A stretch of DNA of 64,000 bases, taken from NCBI RefSeq assembly GCF_000373265.1, contig NZ_KB890767.1:62001-126000 (forward strand). Direction: 5' to 3'. Position 1 is the stretch's first letter. Each line of letters begins with the position of its first letter. The position numbers and the translations under genes are program-made. Positions 1 through 8,932 of the stretch are shown here, in pieces. The notes beneath the pieces were generated by a model. The model worked only from the letters and a program-made list of their open reading frames with translations, ran no database searches and was not told the DNA's origin. Source of the stretch: Pontibacter roseus DSM 17521 (GTDB taxonomy: Bacteria; Bacteroidota; Bacteroidia; Cytophagales; Hymenobacteraceae).

Positions 1-44
1 CAGATACTTCATTTGAATGCTTTTTGGATTCGGGTGCAAAGGTA
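1..44 (-). promoter_or_regulatory. Possible promoter and start of a gene leaving the window
   Basis: On the minus strand TACCTTTG (44-37) matches the Bacteroidota -7 box TAnnTTTG. About 25 bases downstream an ATG (12-10) opens a frame reading M-K-Y-L before the window ends. I see no clear -33 TTG. Only four codons are visible, so the gene itself cannot be named. Confidence 0.3.
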
Positions 45-185
45 AGTAATTAAAGTCATAGTCATAGCGCCGGGCCTGCCTGTGCAGGTATACGGGCCGT
101 TCTTTCTCTGCCTGTGCAACAGCGCAGGTGGCCTCTCCCGTTCCTTTTGCAGCCTTCTGGAAGCTATATTAGGTATAACTATTTT

Positions 186-215
186 TTGGAAGGGCCACAA
201 AAAAGCCTATTTTTG
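186..215 (+). promoter_or_regulatory. Putative sucD promoter (TTG/TAnnTTTG type)
   Basis: TTG (186-188) and TATTTTTG (208-215) are 19 bases apart, the layout of the Bacteroidota sigma-ABfr promoter. The start codon of sucD lies about 50 bases downstream. Confidence 0.5.
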
Positions 216-263
216 CGTGACCTTACAGTTAGACCGTCATACATCAACTAAAATAAGATACAC

Positions 264-1157
264 ATGAGTGTTTTAGTAAATAAAGATTCGAAGGTAATCG
301 TACAGGGCTTCACAGGCTCAGAGGGTTCTTTCCACGCCTCTCAGATGATTGAGTACGGCACCAACGTGGTAGGTGGTGTAACGCCAGGCAAAGGTGGCAA
401 CAATCACCTGGACCTCCCGGTTTTCAACACTGTGGAAGAAGCCGTCAAAAGAACCGGAGCTGATGTTTCTATCATCTTCGTGCCACCGGCCTTCGCCGCT
501 GACGCCATCATGGAAGCCGCTGATGCGGGCATCAAGGTAATCGTAGCCATCACGGAGGGTATCCCGGTGAAAGACATGGTGACGGCGAAAAACTACCTGA
601 AAGGCAAAGACGTGACGCTTATCGGACCAAACTGCCCAGGTGTCATCACGCCAGGCGAAGCGAAAGTGGGTATCATGCCAGGCTTCGTATTCAAGCCAGG
701 TCGTATCGGCATCGTGTCTAAATCCGGTACGTTAACCTATGAGGCGGCTGACCAGATTGTGAAAGCTGGACTGGGTATCTCTACGGCTATCGGTATCGGT
801 GGTGACCCTATCATTGGCACGCCTACCAAAGACGCGGTACAACTGCTGATGGAAGACCCAGAGACAGACGCTATCGTGATGATTGGCGAGATTGGTGGTA
901 ACTACGAGGCGATGGCTGCGCAGTACATCAGCGAAACTGGCAACAGAAAGCCGGTTGTAGGTTTCATCGCAGGCCAGACGGCTCCAGCGGGTCGTCGTAT
1001 GGGCCACGCAGGCGCCATTGTAGGTGGTGCTGACGACACAGCCGCTGCCAAGATGAAAATCATGCGTGAGAACGGCATCCATGTGGTAGAGTCTCCTGCT
1101 GAGATTGGTGCAACTATGCTACGCGTGCTGCAAGACGCTGGCATGGTAAACGCTTAA
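264..1157 (+). CDS. sucD: Succinyl-CoA ligase (ADP-forming) subunit alpha
   Basis: This is the alpha subunit of succinyl-CoA synthetase, which interconverts succinyl-CoA and succinate with substrate-level phosphorylation in the TCA cycle. The 297 residues match the family length. The N-terminal CoA-binding Rossmann part has [14 protein letters not shown] near residues 15-28, and [20 protein letters not shown] follows near 120. The phosphohistidine motif GHAGAI places the active histidine at residue 248. The gene stands alone here; its partner sucC is not in the window, as is common in Bacteroidota where the two subunits are unlinked. A strong hairpin terminator follows. Identification is secure. 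Confidence 0.97.
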   Translation: MSVLVNKDSKVIVQGFTGSEGSFHASQMIEYGTNVVGGVTPGKGGNNHLDLPVFNTVEEAVKRTGADVSIIFVPPAFAADAIMEAADAGIKVIVAITEGIPVKDMVTAKNYLKGKDVTLIGPNCPGVITPGEAKVGIMPGFVFKPGRIGIVSKSGTLTYEAADQIVKAGLGISTAIGIGGDPIIGTPTKDAVQLLMEDPETDAIVMIGEIGGNYEAMAAQYISETGNRKPVVGFIAGQTAPAGRRMGHAGAIVGGADDTAAAKMKIMRENGIHVVESPAEIGATMLRVLQDAGMVNA

Positions 1158-1192
1158 TTTGATTTGCTATACCTCACAAGGTATACCTTATA

Positions 1193-1230
1193 AAAACGGG
1201 CTGCTTCGGAAGAGGCAGCCCGTTTTGTTT
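1193..1230 (+). terminator. Rho-independent terminator of sucD
   Basis: A perfect 12-bp stem (1193-1204 with 1215-1226, core ACGGGCTGC/GCAGCCCGT) ends in a T-rich run. Just upstream lies a double copy of the AGGTATACCT motif (about 1168-1188). Confidence 0.85.
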
Positions 1231-1471
1231 TCATCTTTTCTAAGGTCACAGCGTGTGCTGCTCCCGCATGTGTCCATTCGTAGAGAGTAGCCAACAGCCC
1301 AAACTATTTCTGGCTTGTCCGCACCAGTAGTCGGCTATACCTGCTTCGGCACCGGCGCGGCGTTGGCATCAGACCCTCGCAGGAGCTGCACACGCTGCGA
1401 GGACTTCCTAGCAAACTGCCGTTCCTTTTTGCGCCTCCTATACCTTCCTAACTTCTCAAATTCTTAAATAC
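1231..1471. other. Intergenic DNA between sucD and oxyR with one hairpin
   Basis: No gene is visible here. The stretch holds an 8-bp hairpin (CCTCGCAG 1375-1382 with CTGCGAGG 1395-1402) and TATACCT motif copies near 1338 and 1441. The hairpin has no T run, so its role is unclear. Confidence 0.4.
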
Positions 1472-2407
1472 TTAAACTCCCACCACGCGTTGCTTTTCCC
1501 GGCTTCTGATGGTATCAGGTATACCTGCCAGTATCTCCTGTCGCAGAGCCTCTATTAGTTTCTTTTTCAGGAAGCTGCGATGCACCACCAGGCTGACCTC
1601 GCGCTGTGGCTGCGGCTCTTCGAAGTAATGTACCATCGTCCGCTTTTCTGGGGGCATGTCCAGCACCGACAGCTCCGGCAACAGCGTGAGTCCGCGCTGC
1701 GTCTCCACGATGCGCTTGAGCGTCTCCAGAGAGCCGCTCTTGTAGTCGAAATGGGCTGACCCGGCCGCCGCTCCTCCCCTGTTGCAGATGTTCAGCACTT
1801 GGCTCCGGAAACAGTGGCCTTCGTTCAGCACCCACAGCTCATCCGTATCGAGTTGTTCTGGGGTTATAACCTTATGCTTTGCCAGCGGATGCGACGGGTT
1901 GATATAGCCCACGAACGACTCATAGAACAGAGGCAGCTCCTTGATACTCTTGTCCTCCAGCGGCGTCACCAGCAGGCCCACGTCCAGCAACTCATGGTTC
2001 AGCCGCTGCACTATCTCCTCGGTCAATAGTTCCTGCACCACCACGCGCACCTCCGGGTATTTGTTCATGAAGCTGGTGATGAACAGCGGAATGAGGTATG
2101 GGGCCAGCGTAGGTATGATGCCTATCCGTAGTTCGCCTGCCAGCTCCTGCTTCTGGTTTTGGACCAGCTCCTTGATTTTCTTCGCCTCCGCCACTGCTAT
2201 CCGTGCCTGCGCAATCACCTCCTTGCCTATCTCGGTGGGCCGCACCGGCACCCGGCTCCGGTCAAATAGCTGCACCCCCAGTTCCTCCTCCAGCTTCTGC
2301 AGCTGCATGCTCAGCGTGGGTTGCGTCACGAAACAGTGTTCCGCTGCCGTGGCAAAATGCCGGTGCGTGTCTACGGCTAGCAAGTATTCTAATTGTACCA
2401 GTGTCAT
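1472..2407 (-). CDS. oxyR: Hydrogen peroxide-sensing LysR-type regulator OxyR
   Basis: LysR-family activator of the peroxide response. The N-terminal winged helix-turn-helix (residues 1-60, FATAAEHCFVTQPTLSMQL) is followed by the periplasmic-binding-protein-like effector domain. The redox pair is present in the motif GHCFRSQVLNIC: the cysteines fall at residues 199 and 208, the same numbers as in E. coli OxyR, where C199-C208 forms the activating disulfide. The 311-residue length fits. It is transcribed divergently from dps, a classic OxyR target, which supports the name over other LysR proteins. Expected action is at the shared intergenic region 2408-2593. Confidence 0.93.
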   Translation of the reverse strand: MTLVQLEYLLAVDTHRHFATAAEHCFVTQPTLSMQLQKLEEELGVQLFDRSRVPVRPTEIGKEVIAQARIAVAEAKKIKELVQNQKQELAGELRIGIIPTLAPYLIPLFITSFMNKYPEVRVVVQELLTEEIVQRLNHELLDVGLLVTPLEDKSIKELPLFYESFVGYINPSHPLAKHKVITPEQLDTDELWVLNEGHCFRSQVLNICNRGGAAAGSAHFDYKSGSLETLKRIVETQRGLTLLPELSVLDMPPEKRTMVHYFEEPQPQREVSLVVHRSFLKKKLIEALRQEILAGIPDTIRSREKQRVVGV

Positions 2408-2486
2408 TTATAAAACCTATTGCTGTGACTGACGTGAAATAAAAGTGTGCTATACCTGAACCTACACCTATTTCCAAACGCAGATT

Positions 2487-2522
2487 ATAGACGAACCCTA
2501 TTAACGCATAGATTAAATTGAT
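2487..2522. promoter_or_regulatory. Candidate OxyR operator upstream of dps
   Basis: ATAG (2487-2490), seven bases, then CTAT (2498-2501) gives one ATAG-N7-CTAT element. A second ATAG lies at 2508-2511 with TGAT (2519-2522) seven bases on. The E. coli OxyR consensus is two such elements separated by seven bases; here the spacer is six and the last tetramer is degenerate. The site abuts the -33 box of dps, where an activator would sit. Confidence 0.45.
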
Positions 2523-2553
2523 TTGATTGATGATGTAAAATAAGCGATATTTG
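2522..2553 (+). promoter_or_regulatory. Putative dps promoter
   Basis: TTTG (2522-2525) and GATATTTG (2546-2553) are 20 bases apart. The -7 box differs from TAnnTTTG at the first base, as expected for a promoter that needs an activator. Confidence 0.45.
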
Positions 2554-2593
2554 TGTAGACAACAAAATAAGAGGGACAACAAACGCAAAGACT

Positions 2594-3067
2594 ATGGAAA
2601 AGCTGACGAATATAGGATTAGAGAAAAAAGACTCCGTTGAGATTGCTGACAAGTTGAACGAACTGCTGGCAAATTACCACATCTATTACCAAAACCTGCG
2701 CGGCTTCCACTGGAACATCAAGGGCATCCATTTTTTCCAGTTGCATGCCAAGTATGAGGAGCTCTATAACAATGCCCTTACCAAAATTGATGCTCTGGCG
2801 GAGCGTATCTTGACCATCGGGCAGAAGCCGCTCCATACCTTCTCCGATTATGTACGAGCCTCCACCATACAGGAGGTCTCCAACCTGAGTGGCGACCGGG
2901 AAACCGTGGAAGCCACACACCAGAACCTGTCGGTGCTCGTGGGCCTGGAACGAGACATACTGAGTCTGGCCGCTGAGCGGGAGGATGAGGGAACAGTGGC
3001 CCTGATTAGCGAGGACATCAACGAGAACGAGAAAACGCTCTGGATGCTCAAAGCCTTCCTGAGCTAA
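2594..3067 (+). CDS. dps: Dps family ferritin-like DNA-protection protein
   Basis: Dps forms a dodecamer that oxidises Fe(II) with H2O2 and stores the iron, protecting DNA during oxidative stress. All five ferroxidase-site positions of the family can be aligned: H39, H51, E55 (Asp in E. coli), D66 and E70, with the spacing of E. coli H51/H63/D67/D78/E82. The motif GFHWNIKGIHFFQLH around residues 37-51 is typical. At 157 residues it is a standard length. It is divergent from oxyR and probably induced by it through the operator at 2487-2522. A bidirectional terminator separates it from rny. Confidence 0.95.
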   Translation: MEKLTNIGLEKKDSVEIADKLNELLANYHIYYQNLRGFHWNIKGIHFFQLHAKYEELYNNALTKIDALAERILTIGQKPLHTFSDYVRASTIQEVSNLSGDRETVEATHQNLSVLVGLERDILSLAAEREDEGTVALISEDINENEKTLWMLKAFLS

Positions 3068-3101
3068 ATCATAAAGTTTTGTTTGTGTGAGTGTGTAATA
3101 A

Positions 3102-3137
3102 AAAAAGCCGCCTGCTAGGTATAGCAGGCGGCTTTTT
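3102..3137. terminator. Bidirectional terminator between dps and rny
   Basis: A perfect 15-bp stem (3102-3116 with 3123-3137) is flanked by A and T runs, so it can stop both dps and rny transcripts. The six-base loop is AGGTAT, so the AGGTATAG motif forms the tip of the hairpin. Confidence 0.88.
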
Positions 3138-3161
3138 ATCTTAATCAGGTATAGCTATACC

Positions 3162-4727
3162 TTACTTGGCGTAGCTTATGGCGCGCATCTCCCGGATAAC
3201 CGTGATTTTTATCTGGCCTGGGTACTGCATCTCTTTCTCAATCTTCTGCGAGATGTCAAAAGAAAGCTGTGCTGCCTTTTCATCCGTCACGTTGTCGGCA
3301 TCCACCATGATGCGGAGCTCACGGCCAGCCTGTATGGCGTAGCACTGGTTCACCCCGTCAAACGACACGGCAGCTGCCTCCAAATCCTTCAGGCGCTTGA
3401 TGTAGGACTCCATGATTTCGCGGCGGGCTCCTGGTCTTGAACCAGAAATGGCGTCACAGGCCTGAATCAGCGGAGAAATCATCGCGGTCATCTCGACTTC
3501 GTCGTGGTGAGCGCCTATGGCGTTGCAGATATCCGGATGCTCCTTGTATTTCTTGGCCAGCTCCATACCGATGATGGCATGTGGCAGTTCTGGTTCATCC
3601 GGCGTTACCTTACCAATGTCGTGCAGCAGACCGGCGCGCTTAGCGTGCTTCACGTTCAGGCCGAGTTCTGCGGCCATCGTGGCGCACAGGTTGGCTACCT
3701 CGCGTGAGTGCTGCAGCAGGTTCTGTCCGTAGGAAGAACGGAAACGCATGCGGCCCACCATCTTAATCAGTTCCGGGTGCAGCCCGTGTATACCTAAATC
3801 GATGGCGGTACGCTCCCCAATCTCCACAATCTCTTCTTCGATGTTCTTGCGGGTCTTGGTCACCACCTCTTCAATGCGGGCCGGGTGGATACGGCCGTCA
3901 GCCACCAGGCGGTGCAGGGAAAGACGGGCAATCTCACGGCGAACCGGGTCGAAGCCGGAGATGATGATGGCCTCTGGCGTGTCGTCTACGATGATTTCAA
4001 CACCGGTGGCAGCCTCTAAGGCGCGGATGTTACGGCCTTCACGACCGATAATCTTGCCTTTGATGTCGTCGCTCTCGATGTTGAAGACGGACACGCAGTT
4101 CTCGATGGCATGCTCCGCGGCGGTGCGCTGGATGGTCTCCACCACAATCTTCTTGGCTTCTTTCGTAGCGGTCAGCTTGGCTTGGGCCACGATGTCCTTC
4201 ACATAAGAGGAGGCGTGCGATTGGGCTTCGCTCTTCAGCGCCTCCACCATCTGCTCGCGGGCCTCGGCGGCAGTCAAGCCAGCGATTTTCTCCAGCTGGG
4301 CCACTACTTCGTGGTGCTGCTGCTCCACTTCCTCTTTGCGCTTCTTGAGCAACTCCATCTGGTGGTCAAGGGCCTCTTTCTCCTTGTCGAGTTCGGTTTC
4401 GCGGCGCTTGGTCTGCTCCATCTGCTTAGCGACGTGCTGCTCGCGCTGCTTCACCTTGTTCTCATTCTGGATGATGATGTTCTTCTTCTTGTTCGACTCT
4501 TCCTCGAACTCAGACTTCATCTTCAGGAATTTCTCCTTGGCCTCCAGCATGCGGTCTTTCTTGATGCTCTCGGCATCCAGCTCCGCCTCGCGGATGATGT
4601 TCTTCGCCTTTTGGCGGGCGGCTTCCTCCTGCTGCTTGTATACCTTCTGCAGCATGACGCGCCCTATGTACACGCCCACTCCGAGCGCAACAATGGCGGT
4701 GATTAAAATGGATAAAATATCGGGCAT
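3162..4727 (-). CDS. rny: Ribonuclease Y
   Basis: Membrane-anchored endoribonuclease that starts mRNA decay. Order of parts in 521 residues: one N-terminal membrane helix (about 4-24), a long charged coiled coil (about 25-190), a KH RNA-binding domain with [19 protein letters not shown] near 220, and an HD hydrolase domain with LLHDIGK near 355. This is the complete RNase Y layout. It is the last gene of the minus-strand cluster pheT - coiled-coil protein - zapA - RNA - rny and ends at the terminator shared with dps. Opposite-strand open frames across its coiled coil are composition artefacts. Confidence 0.97.
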   Translation of the reverse strand: MPDILSILITAIVALGVGVYIGRVMLQKVYKQQEEAARQKAKNIIREAELDAESIKKDRMLEAKEKFLKMKSEFEEESNKKKNIIIQNENKVKQREQHVAKQMEQTKRRETELDKEKEALDHQMELLKKRKEEVEQQHHEVVAQLEKIAGLTAAEAREQMVEALKSEAQSHASSYVKDIVAQAKLTATKEAKKIVVETIQRTAAEHAIENCVSVFNIESDDIKGKIIGREGRNIRALEAATGVEIIVDDTPEAIIISGFDPVRREIARLSLHRLVADGRIHPARIEEVVTKTRKNIEEEIVEIGERTAIDLGIHGLHPELIKMVGRMRFRSSYGQNLLQHSREVANLCATMAAELGLNVKHAKRAGLLHDIGKVTPDEPELPHAIIGMELAKKYKEHPDICNAIGAHHDEVEMTAMISPLIQACDAISGSRPGARREIMESYIKRLKDLEAAAVSFDGVNQCYAIQAGRELRIMVDADNVTDEKAAQLSFDISQKIEKEMQYPGQIKITVIREMRAISYAK

Positions 4728-4744
4728 AACTATACGCTTTTAGG

Positions 4745-4845
4745 GTTGATAAAAACTATAGCAGCACCTGCAGCAGGACAGTGAAGTGGCCTTGCGGGCC
4801 ACACTGTTGTTAAAGAGGCCGCCTGGGAAGCAGCCTCGGAATATG
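4745..4845 (-). ncRNA. Structured RNA between zapA and rny; candidate 6S-like RNA
   Basis: The gap between zapA and rny folds well on the minus strand. One hairpin is GAGGCTGC/GCGGCCTC (about 4836-4814). A second is ACAGTG-TGGCC with loop CGCAA, closing with GGCCA-CTT-CACTGT, and GCGGC/GCTGC can close it as an outer stem with a bubble between. 6S RNA genes lie next to zapA in many bacteria and Bacteroidota have their own class (6S-Flavo), so I propose a 6S homologue. This rests on position and fold only. An intercistronic mRNA structure is the alternative. Confidence 0.4.
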
Positions 4846-5130
4846 TTACTTATTTGATGATAAGAGCTCGTCCAGTACGCTTAGCTGTTCTCCAATTTTG
4901 GTCTGATGGCTGTTCTGCTCATCTTCCAGTTTAAGCTTGTCGACCATGGTCTCAAAGGCGACCATCGCCAGCAAATCCTGCTTATCCTGTATACCGAACT
5001 GGTCCTTGAAAAAGCGCAGACGCTCGTTCAAGATTTTTCCTACTACTCTAAGCCTCTCTTCTTCTTCTTCCTTCACCCGCATCGGATACTCGCGTTCTGC
5101 GATGCGAATCTTAATTGCTAATTCACCCAT
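4846..5130 (-). CDS. zapA: Cell division protein ZapA
   Basis: Small cytoplasmic protein that bundles FtsZ filaments at the division ring. The 94 residues begin with a short strand-rich head (MGELAIKIRIAEREYPMRV) and continue as a helix and coiled coil (KLKLEDEQNSHQTKIGEQLS), the ZapA architecture. It follows a small coiled-coil gene downstream of pheT and precedes the structured RNA and rny, a conserved order in this phylum. Confidence is high on fold and context, though sequence conservation in the family is low. Confidence 0.85.
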   Translation of the reverse strand: MGELAIKIRIAEREYPMRVKEEEEERLRVVGKILNERLRFFKDQFGIQDKQDLLAMVAFETMVDKLKLEDEQNSHQTKIGEQLSVLDELLSSNK

Positions 5131-5222
5131 CCGTTGCGTTGGTATAGTTTAGGGCCACCTGTGTGTCTGGCTGCTGCAACAAGCGACGTTCCCCGTCTTC
5201 TTGCCTAGGCTACAGCCACTTA

Positions 5223-5519
5223 CTAGTCACGCAAGTAGGCGATACACTTATCAATTTCCCTGATATATTCGTTTAACTTCAGCTTTAACTCTGTCGAATT
5301 TGCAGTGTTTCCTGCTATCGTGTCTACAATTTTAACAATATTCTCCTGATTTTGAAAATTTTTTATTTGCTGCTCCTTTTCCTCCAACAGCGCTTCTATG
5401 AATTTAATTTCTTCCTGCGCGGCCAGAAGCCGCTGCTGCACGTCGGCGTGCTTGCTCAGGAGTTTACGCACCTTGTCCTCGATGGACTGAAGCTGTTGCA
5501 GTTGTTTTTCCTTTGGCAT
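5223..5519 (-). CDS. Small coiled-coil protein between pheT and zapA
   Basis: This 98-residue acidic, Gln- and Lys-rich protein is almost all alpha-helix. Heptad-like leucines run from about residue 8 to 60 (LQSIEDKVRKLLSKH, FIEALLEEKEQQIKNF), then a conserved-looking tail (LKLNEYIREIDKCIAYL). It starts two bases after the pheT stop and is followed by zapA, so it is co-transcribed with both. Its position and coiled coil suggest a ZapB-like partner of ZapA, but that is inference; I do not recognise a named family. Confidence 0.75.
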   Translation of the reverse strand: MPKEKQLQQLQSIEDKVRKLLSKHADVQQRLLAAQEEIKFIEALLEEKEQQIKNFQNQENIVKIVDTIAGNTANSTELKLKLNEYIREIDKCIAYLRD

Positions 5520-5521
5520 GG

Positions 5522-7939
5522 CTATTTCCGGATAATGGCTCCCAACTGTTTCTCGAATTGCTGCATCAGGCGGTTCATCACGCCCTCTATGACTTTGTCG
5601 GTCAGCGTCTGCTGCCGGTCAAGCAAGGTGAAGCTCAGGGCATAGGCTTTTTTGCCGGTCTCCACCTTGTCGCCTTCGTACACGTCGAACACGTTCACAT
5701 TTTGCAGCAGCTTGCGCTCGGTGCGAATGGCCACCTGCTTCAGCTGCTCAAACGTGACGGCTCTGTCCAGCACCAGCGACAGGTCGCGGCGCACCTCCGG
5801 GAACTTCGGAAGCTCCTCGGCTACGAGTTTGTCTTTGTACTTCTTGAGCAGGTAGTCCCAGTTCAGTTCGGCATACCATACCTGCTCCTTCACGTCCATG
5901 AAACGCGTCACGCCCGCATCCAGCAAACCTACTTCGGCGATGACAGTGCCGTTCTTCACATAGGCTACACCTTGGCGCATGTAGCGGTTCCCTTCCAGCG
6001 GCTGCACCTCATAGTCGGCAGCGTTGAGCTTCTGCAGCACGTTCTGCACCACACCAGCCAGGTCGTGGAAAGAGGCCTTCACACCAGGCTGCTTCCAGCT
6101 CTCGGCGGTCGTGTTGCCGGCAATGAACAGGGCCAGCTTGCGGGTCTCTCTGAAGCCCTCCTCCAACTGCTCGTATACCTTGCCCAGCTCGTATACCTTG
6201 AGGTCGCGCTGGCGGCGGTTGATGTTGTAGCGCAGCACCTCCAGTCCAGAGAACACCATGGTCTTGCGCAGCACGTCCAAATCCTCGCTGTTGTAGTTGA
6301 GTACGCGTACCAGCCCCGCCATCTCCTGCTCGCCTGCCGGCGTATAGTAGTTGGAGTTGGTAATGGAGTTGGTGATGATTTCGTGGAAACCGTTAGCCGA
6401 GACGTAATCCAAGATGGTGCCGGTGATGTGCTCCGGGTCAGGCTTGGGGAAACTGGCCATGTAGGATGTGCCCATGTGCTCGCTCACCTCGATGTTGTTG
6501 AAGCCGTAGATGCGCAGGATTTCCTCCACCACGTCGGCCTCGCGTGTCACGTCCACCTTGAACGGCGGCACCGACAAATGCAGGTGCGTTTCCGTCTCGC
6601 CTGTTATGGCTATACCTAAATCTGTCAGAATGGCTTTGATGCGTTCCGCGCCGATGTACTGTCCGATGAGCATGTGCGCCCGTTCAATGTCCAGTGTCAG
6701 TTCCAGGTCTTGGATAGGCTGCGGGTATACGTCCACGATTTCGGAGCTTACTGCGCCGCCGGCTATTTCCTGTATAAGCAGAGCAGCACGCTTCAGCGCC
6801 AGAATCACCATGTTCGGGTCGGTTCCACGCTCAAACCGGAAAGACGCGTCGGTTTTCAAGCCATGCGCCATACCTGTGCGGCGAATATAATCTGATGAGA
6901 AATAAGCGCTTTCAATGAAAATGCTCATCGTTTCTTCTGTCACGCCAGATGCCTTGCCTCCGAACACGCCGCCGATGGCCATGGGCTCCTCGGCATTGCA
7001 AATCATGAGGTCGTTGGCTCTCATCTTGCGTTCCACGCCGTCCAACGTCACAAAGGTGCTGCCTTCGTCCGCTGTCTTCACCACGATTTTATCGCCCTTG
7101 ATTTTGTCGGCGTCGAAGGCATGTAGTGGCTGCCCCAACTCGTGCAGCACGTAGTTGGTGACATCCACGATGTTGTTGATGGGAGACAGGTCAATGGCGC
7201 GGAGGCGCTTCTGCAGCCACTCCGGCGATGGGCCCACTTTCACGCCGCTCACAGTCACGCCGGCATACCTGGGGCAGGCTTCGGTGTTCTCAATCTCCAC
7301 GTCGATGGAGCGGGAGGTGTTGCTTACGGTAAAGTCCTCCACAGAGGGCAAGGTATAGGATACCTGCGTCAGCGCCTTCAGGTCACGGGCTACTCCGAGA
7401 TGGGAGGCGGCGTCGGCACGGTTAGGCGTCAGGCCAATCTCGAACACCCTGTCGGAGCCCAGACCGAAGTACTCGGCCGCTGGCGTACCGTTCGGCAAGT
7501 CCGTGTCGAGCACCATGATGCCGGCGTGGGACGTTCCCACCCCAATCTCGTCCTCGGCGCAAATCATGCCCTCCGAAGCTGCGCCCCGTATCTTGGATTT
7601 CTTTATTTTGAAAGGCTCGCCTCCGGTTGGGTATAGTGTGCTGTTCACGGTGGCTACCACTACCTTCTGGCCGGCGGCCACGTTAGGCGCGCCGCACACA
7701 ATCTGGCTCGGCTCACCAGTGCCGATGTCCACGGTGGTCACGCTCAGGCGGTCCGCATCCGGGTGGCGCTCGCAGGTGAGCACCTCTCCTATCACGATGC
7801 CCTCCAGGCCACCTTTCACCTGGTCGAAGGTATGGATGGCCTCCACCTCCAGGCCAGCGCCCGTCAGCAAAGCGCCCACTTCCTCAGCCGGTTTGTCTAT
7901 ATGAATCAGTTGTTTCAGCCAGTCGAATGAAATCAGCAT
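5522..7939 (-). CDS. pheT: Phenylalanine-tRNA ligase beta subunit
   Basis: Beta subunit of the (alpha-beta)2 enzyme that charges tRNA-Phe. I start it at the ATG at 7939 (MLISFDWLKQ), which matches the family N-terminus, rather than at the in-frame start 19 codons upstream. Of 805 residues, an OB-fold tRNA-binding domain lies at about 40-150 (HPDADRLSVTTVD), the B3/B4 editing region at about 210-380, B5 at about 400-475, the catalytic-like core next, and the ferredoxin-fold anticodon-binding domain at about 710-805 (FPEVRRDLSLVLD). It heads the cluster with the coiled-coil gene, zapA and rny. pheS is not in the window. Confidence 0.97.
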   Translation of the reverse strand: MLISFDWLKQLIHIDKPAEEVGALLTGAGLEVEAIHTFDQVKGGLEGIVIGEVLTCERHPDADRLSVTTVDIGTGEPSQIVCGAPNVAAGQKVVVATVNSTLYPTGGEPFKIKKSKIRGAASEGMICAEDEIGVGTSHAGIMVLDTDLPNGTPAAEYFGLGSDRVFEIGLTPNRADAASHLGVARDLKALTQVSYTLPSVEDFTVSNTSRSIDVEIENTEACPRYAGVTVSGVKVGPSPEWLQKRLRAIDLSPINNIVDVTNYVLHELGQPLHAFDADKIKGDKIVVKTADEGSTFVTLDGVERKMRANDLMICNAEEPMAIGGVFGGKASGVTEETMSIFIESAYFSSDYIRRTGMAHGLKTDASFRFERGTDPNMVILALKRAALLIQEIAGGAVSSEIVDVYPQPIQDLELTLDIERAHMLIGQYIGAERIKAILTDLGIAITGETETHLHLSVPPFKVDVTREADVVEEILRIYGFNNIEVSEHMGTSYMASFPKPDPEHITGTILDYVSANGFHEIITNSITNSNYYTPAGEQEMAGLVRVLNYNSEDLDVLRKTMVFSGLEVLRYNINRRQRDLKVYELGKVYEQLEEGFRETRKLALFIAGNTTAESWKQPGVKASFHDLAGVVQNVLQKLNAADYEVQPLEGNRYMRQGVAYVKNGTVIAEVGLLDAGVTRFMDVKEQVWYAELNWDYLLKKYKDKLVAEELPKFPEVRRDLSLVLDRAVTFEQLKQVAIRTERKLLQNVNVFDVYEGDKVETGKKAYALSFTLLDRQQTLTDKVIEGVMNRLMQQFEKQLGAIIRK

Positions 7940-7993
7940 GGTTATCTCTGTTGTTCTGTAAGGTATAGCCTCAGTTGCCCAAGGCCAATTTCC

Positions 7994-8001
7994 CAAAATT
8001 A
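7994..8001 (-). promoter_or_regulatory. Putative pheT promoter -7 box
   Basis: TAATTTTG on the minus strand fits TAnnTTTG and sits about 55 bases before the chosen pheT start. The -33 element is weak (TTTTC-like), so only the -7 box is claimed. Confidence 0.35.
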
Positions 8002-8138
8002 AGGATTATTTTCTTGTGAAAACGCGTTTGTGTTTCGACTTCCTGACAAAAGGCCAGCAGGCACTTGGCGCAAATACCCTGTACTTGTAGAACCAGCCGC
8101 GAACACTTCTATTCTCCTTTTCGAAGGGGTGTTGCCGC

Positions 8139-8789
8139 TTAGTCCTGCTCCGGAACATTCTTGTTCCCCACGAACTTCTTCTCGTAAGTCTTCTCGCCAG
8201 CAGGTATAGCCAGTGCCAGGCGGTTGTCTTTGGGAGGCACCGGGCACACATACTCGGGGTTATAGGCACAGAAGGGGCTGTAGGCGCGGTTGAAATCCAG
8301 GGTTACGGTTTTGTCGCCCTCCTCAAACGGCACATCCAGGTAACGGCCGCCGCCATAGGTGTCGAAGCCGTTCGTCTTGTCGGTGAAGGGCACAAAAAGC
8401 TCCTCCTTCTCCTCTTTCACTTTTTTGTAGAGCGTCAGGCGCTGGGGCTGTCCTTCCAGCTCAAAATGCGCCAGGGCATAGCGAATGTAGGGCTCGGTGC
8501 TGCCGTTGGTCATGGGCATGTGCAGCGTGTCCTTCTGAGCCAGTTCCTCCACCTTCGCCTTCACCCGGTAGTCCAGGTTGGGTTCGTAGTACACCAGGTT
8601 GCTGAAGCTGATGCGCTCCACCTCCTCAAAAGGGCTGTTGGTCCGGCTCCGGAACGTCAAATCCTTCTCCTCGCGCTCCTTCCGGAGGGGAATCAGGTAG
8701 TTGTCGTCGCTGAGGAAGGACTCGCGCACAAAGTAGAAGAGCACCAGCGCGATGCCGGCCAGTATAATCAGCTTGATAGGTCGTTGCAT
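8139..8789 (-). CDS. DUF1684 family membrane-anchored protein
   Basis: 216 residues with a single N-terminal membrane helix (about 5-22, LIILAGIALVLFYFV), then a soluble DUF1684 domain. Family hallmarks are visible: the aromatic YYEPNLDYRVKA segment near 75, TYGGGRYLDVPF near 145, and the closing DFNRAYSPFCAYNPEYVCP near 165-185 with its cysteine pair. The biochemical role of DUF1684 is not established. The gene stands alone between pheT and the divergent deacetylase gene. Confidence 0.85.
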   Translation of the reverse strand: MQRPIKLIILAGIALVLFYFVRESFLSDDNYLIPLRKEREEKDLTFRSRTNSPFEEVERISFSNLVYYEPNLDYRVKAKVEELAQKDTLHMPMTNGSTEPYIRYALAHFELEGQPQRLTLYKKVKEEKEELFVPFTDKTNGFDTYGGGRYLDVPFEEGDKTVTLDFNRAYSPFCAYNPEYVCPVPPKDNRLALAIPAGEKTYEKKFVGNKNVPEQD

Positions 8790-8801
8790 GGCTTTCGTGG
8801 C

Positions 8802-8809
8802 TAATTTTG
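8802..8809 (+). promoter_or_regulatory. Putative -7 box for the deacetylase lipoprotein gene
   Basis: TAATTTTG fits TAnnTTTG. A TTG at 8784-8786 is spaced only 15 bases away, shorter than usual, and the leader to the ATG at 8933 would exceed 100 bases. Tentative. Confidence 0.25.
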
Positions 8810-8932
8810 CTGCAATTTCGGAAAATTTCGGGGAGGAAGCCTTGATTGCGGAAAAACTTGTTCCCAGTTAGCCGGAACAGCAGGTTTTCACCCGAAAAAT
8901 GGCTAACATTGGCTTCTTGCTTACCTACTACC

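Noticed and set aside
9..267. Small open frames before sucD (9-200 minus, 82-267 plus)
   Set aside because: No domain, poor codon use, and they overlap the putative sucD promoter.
5513..6619. Long open frame opposite pheT (368 codons) and similar frames opposite rny and GH3
   Set aside because: They mirror codon bias of secure genes on the other strand, have Leu/His/Val-rich low-complexity translations and no family signature.
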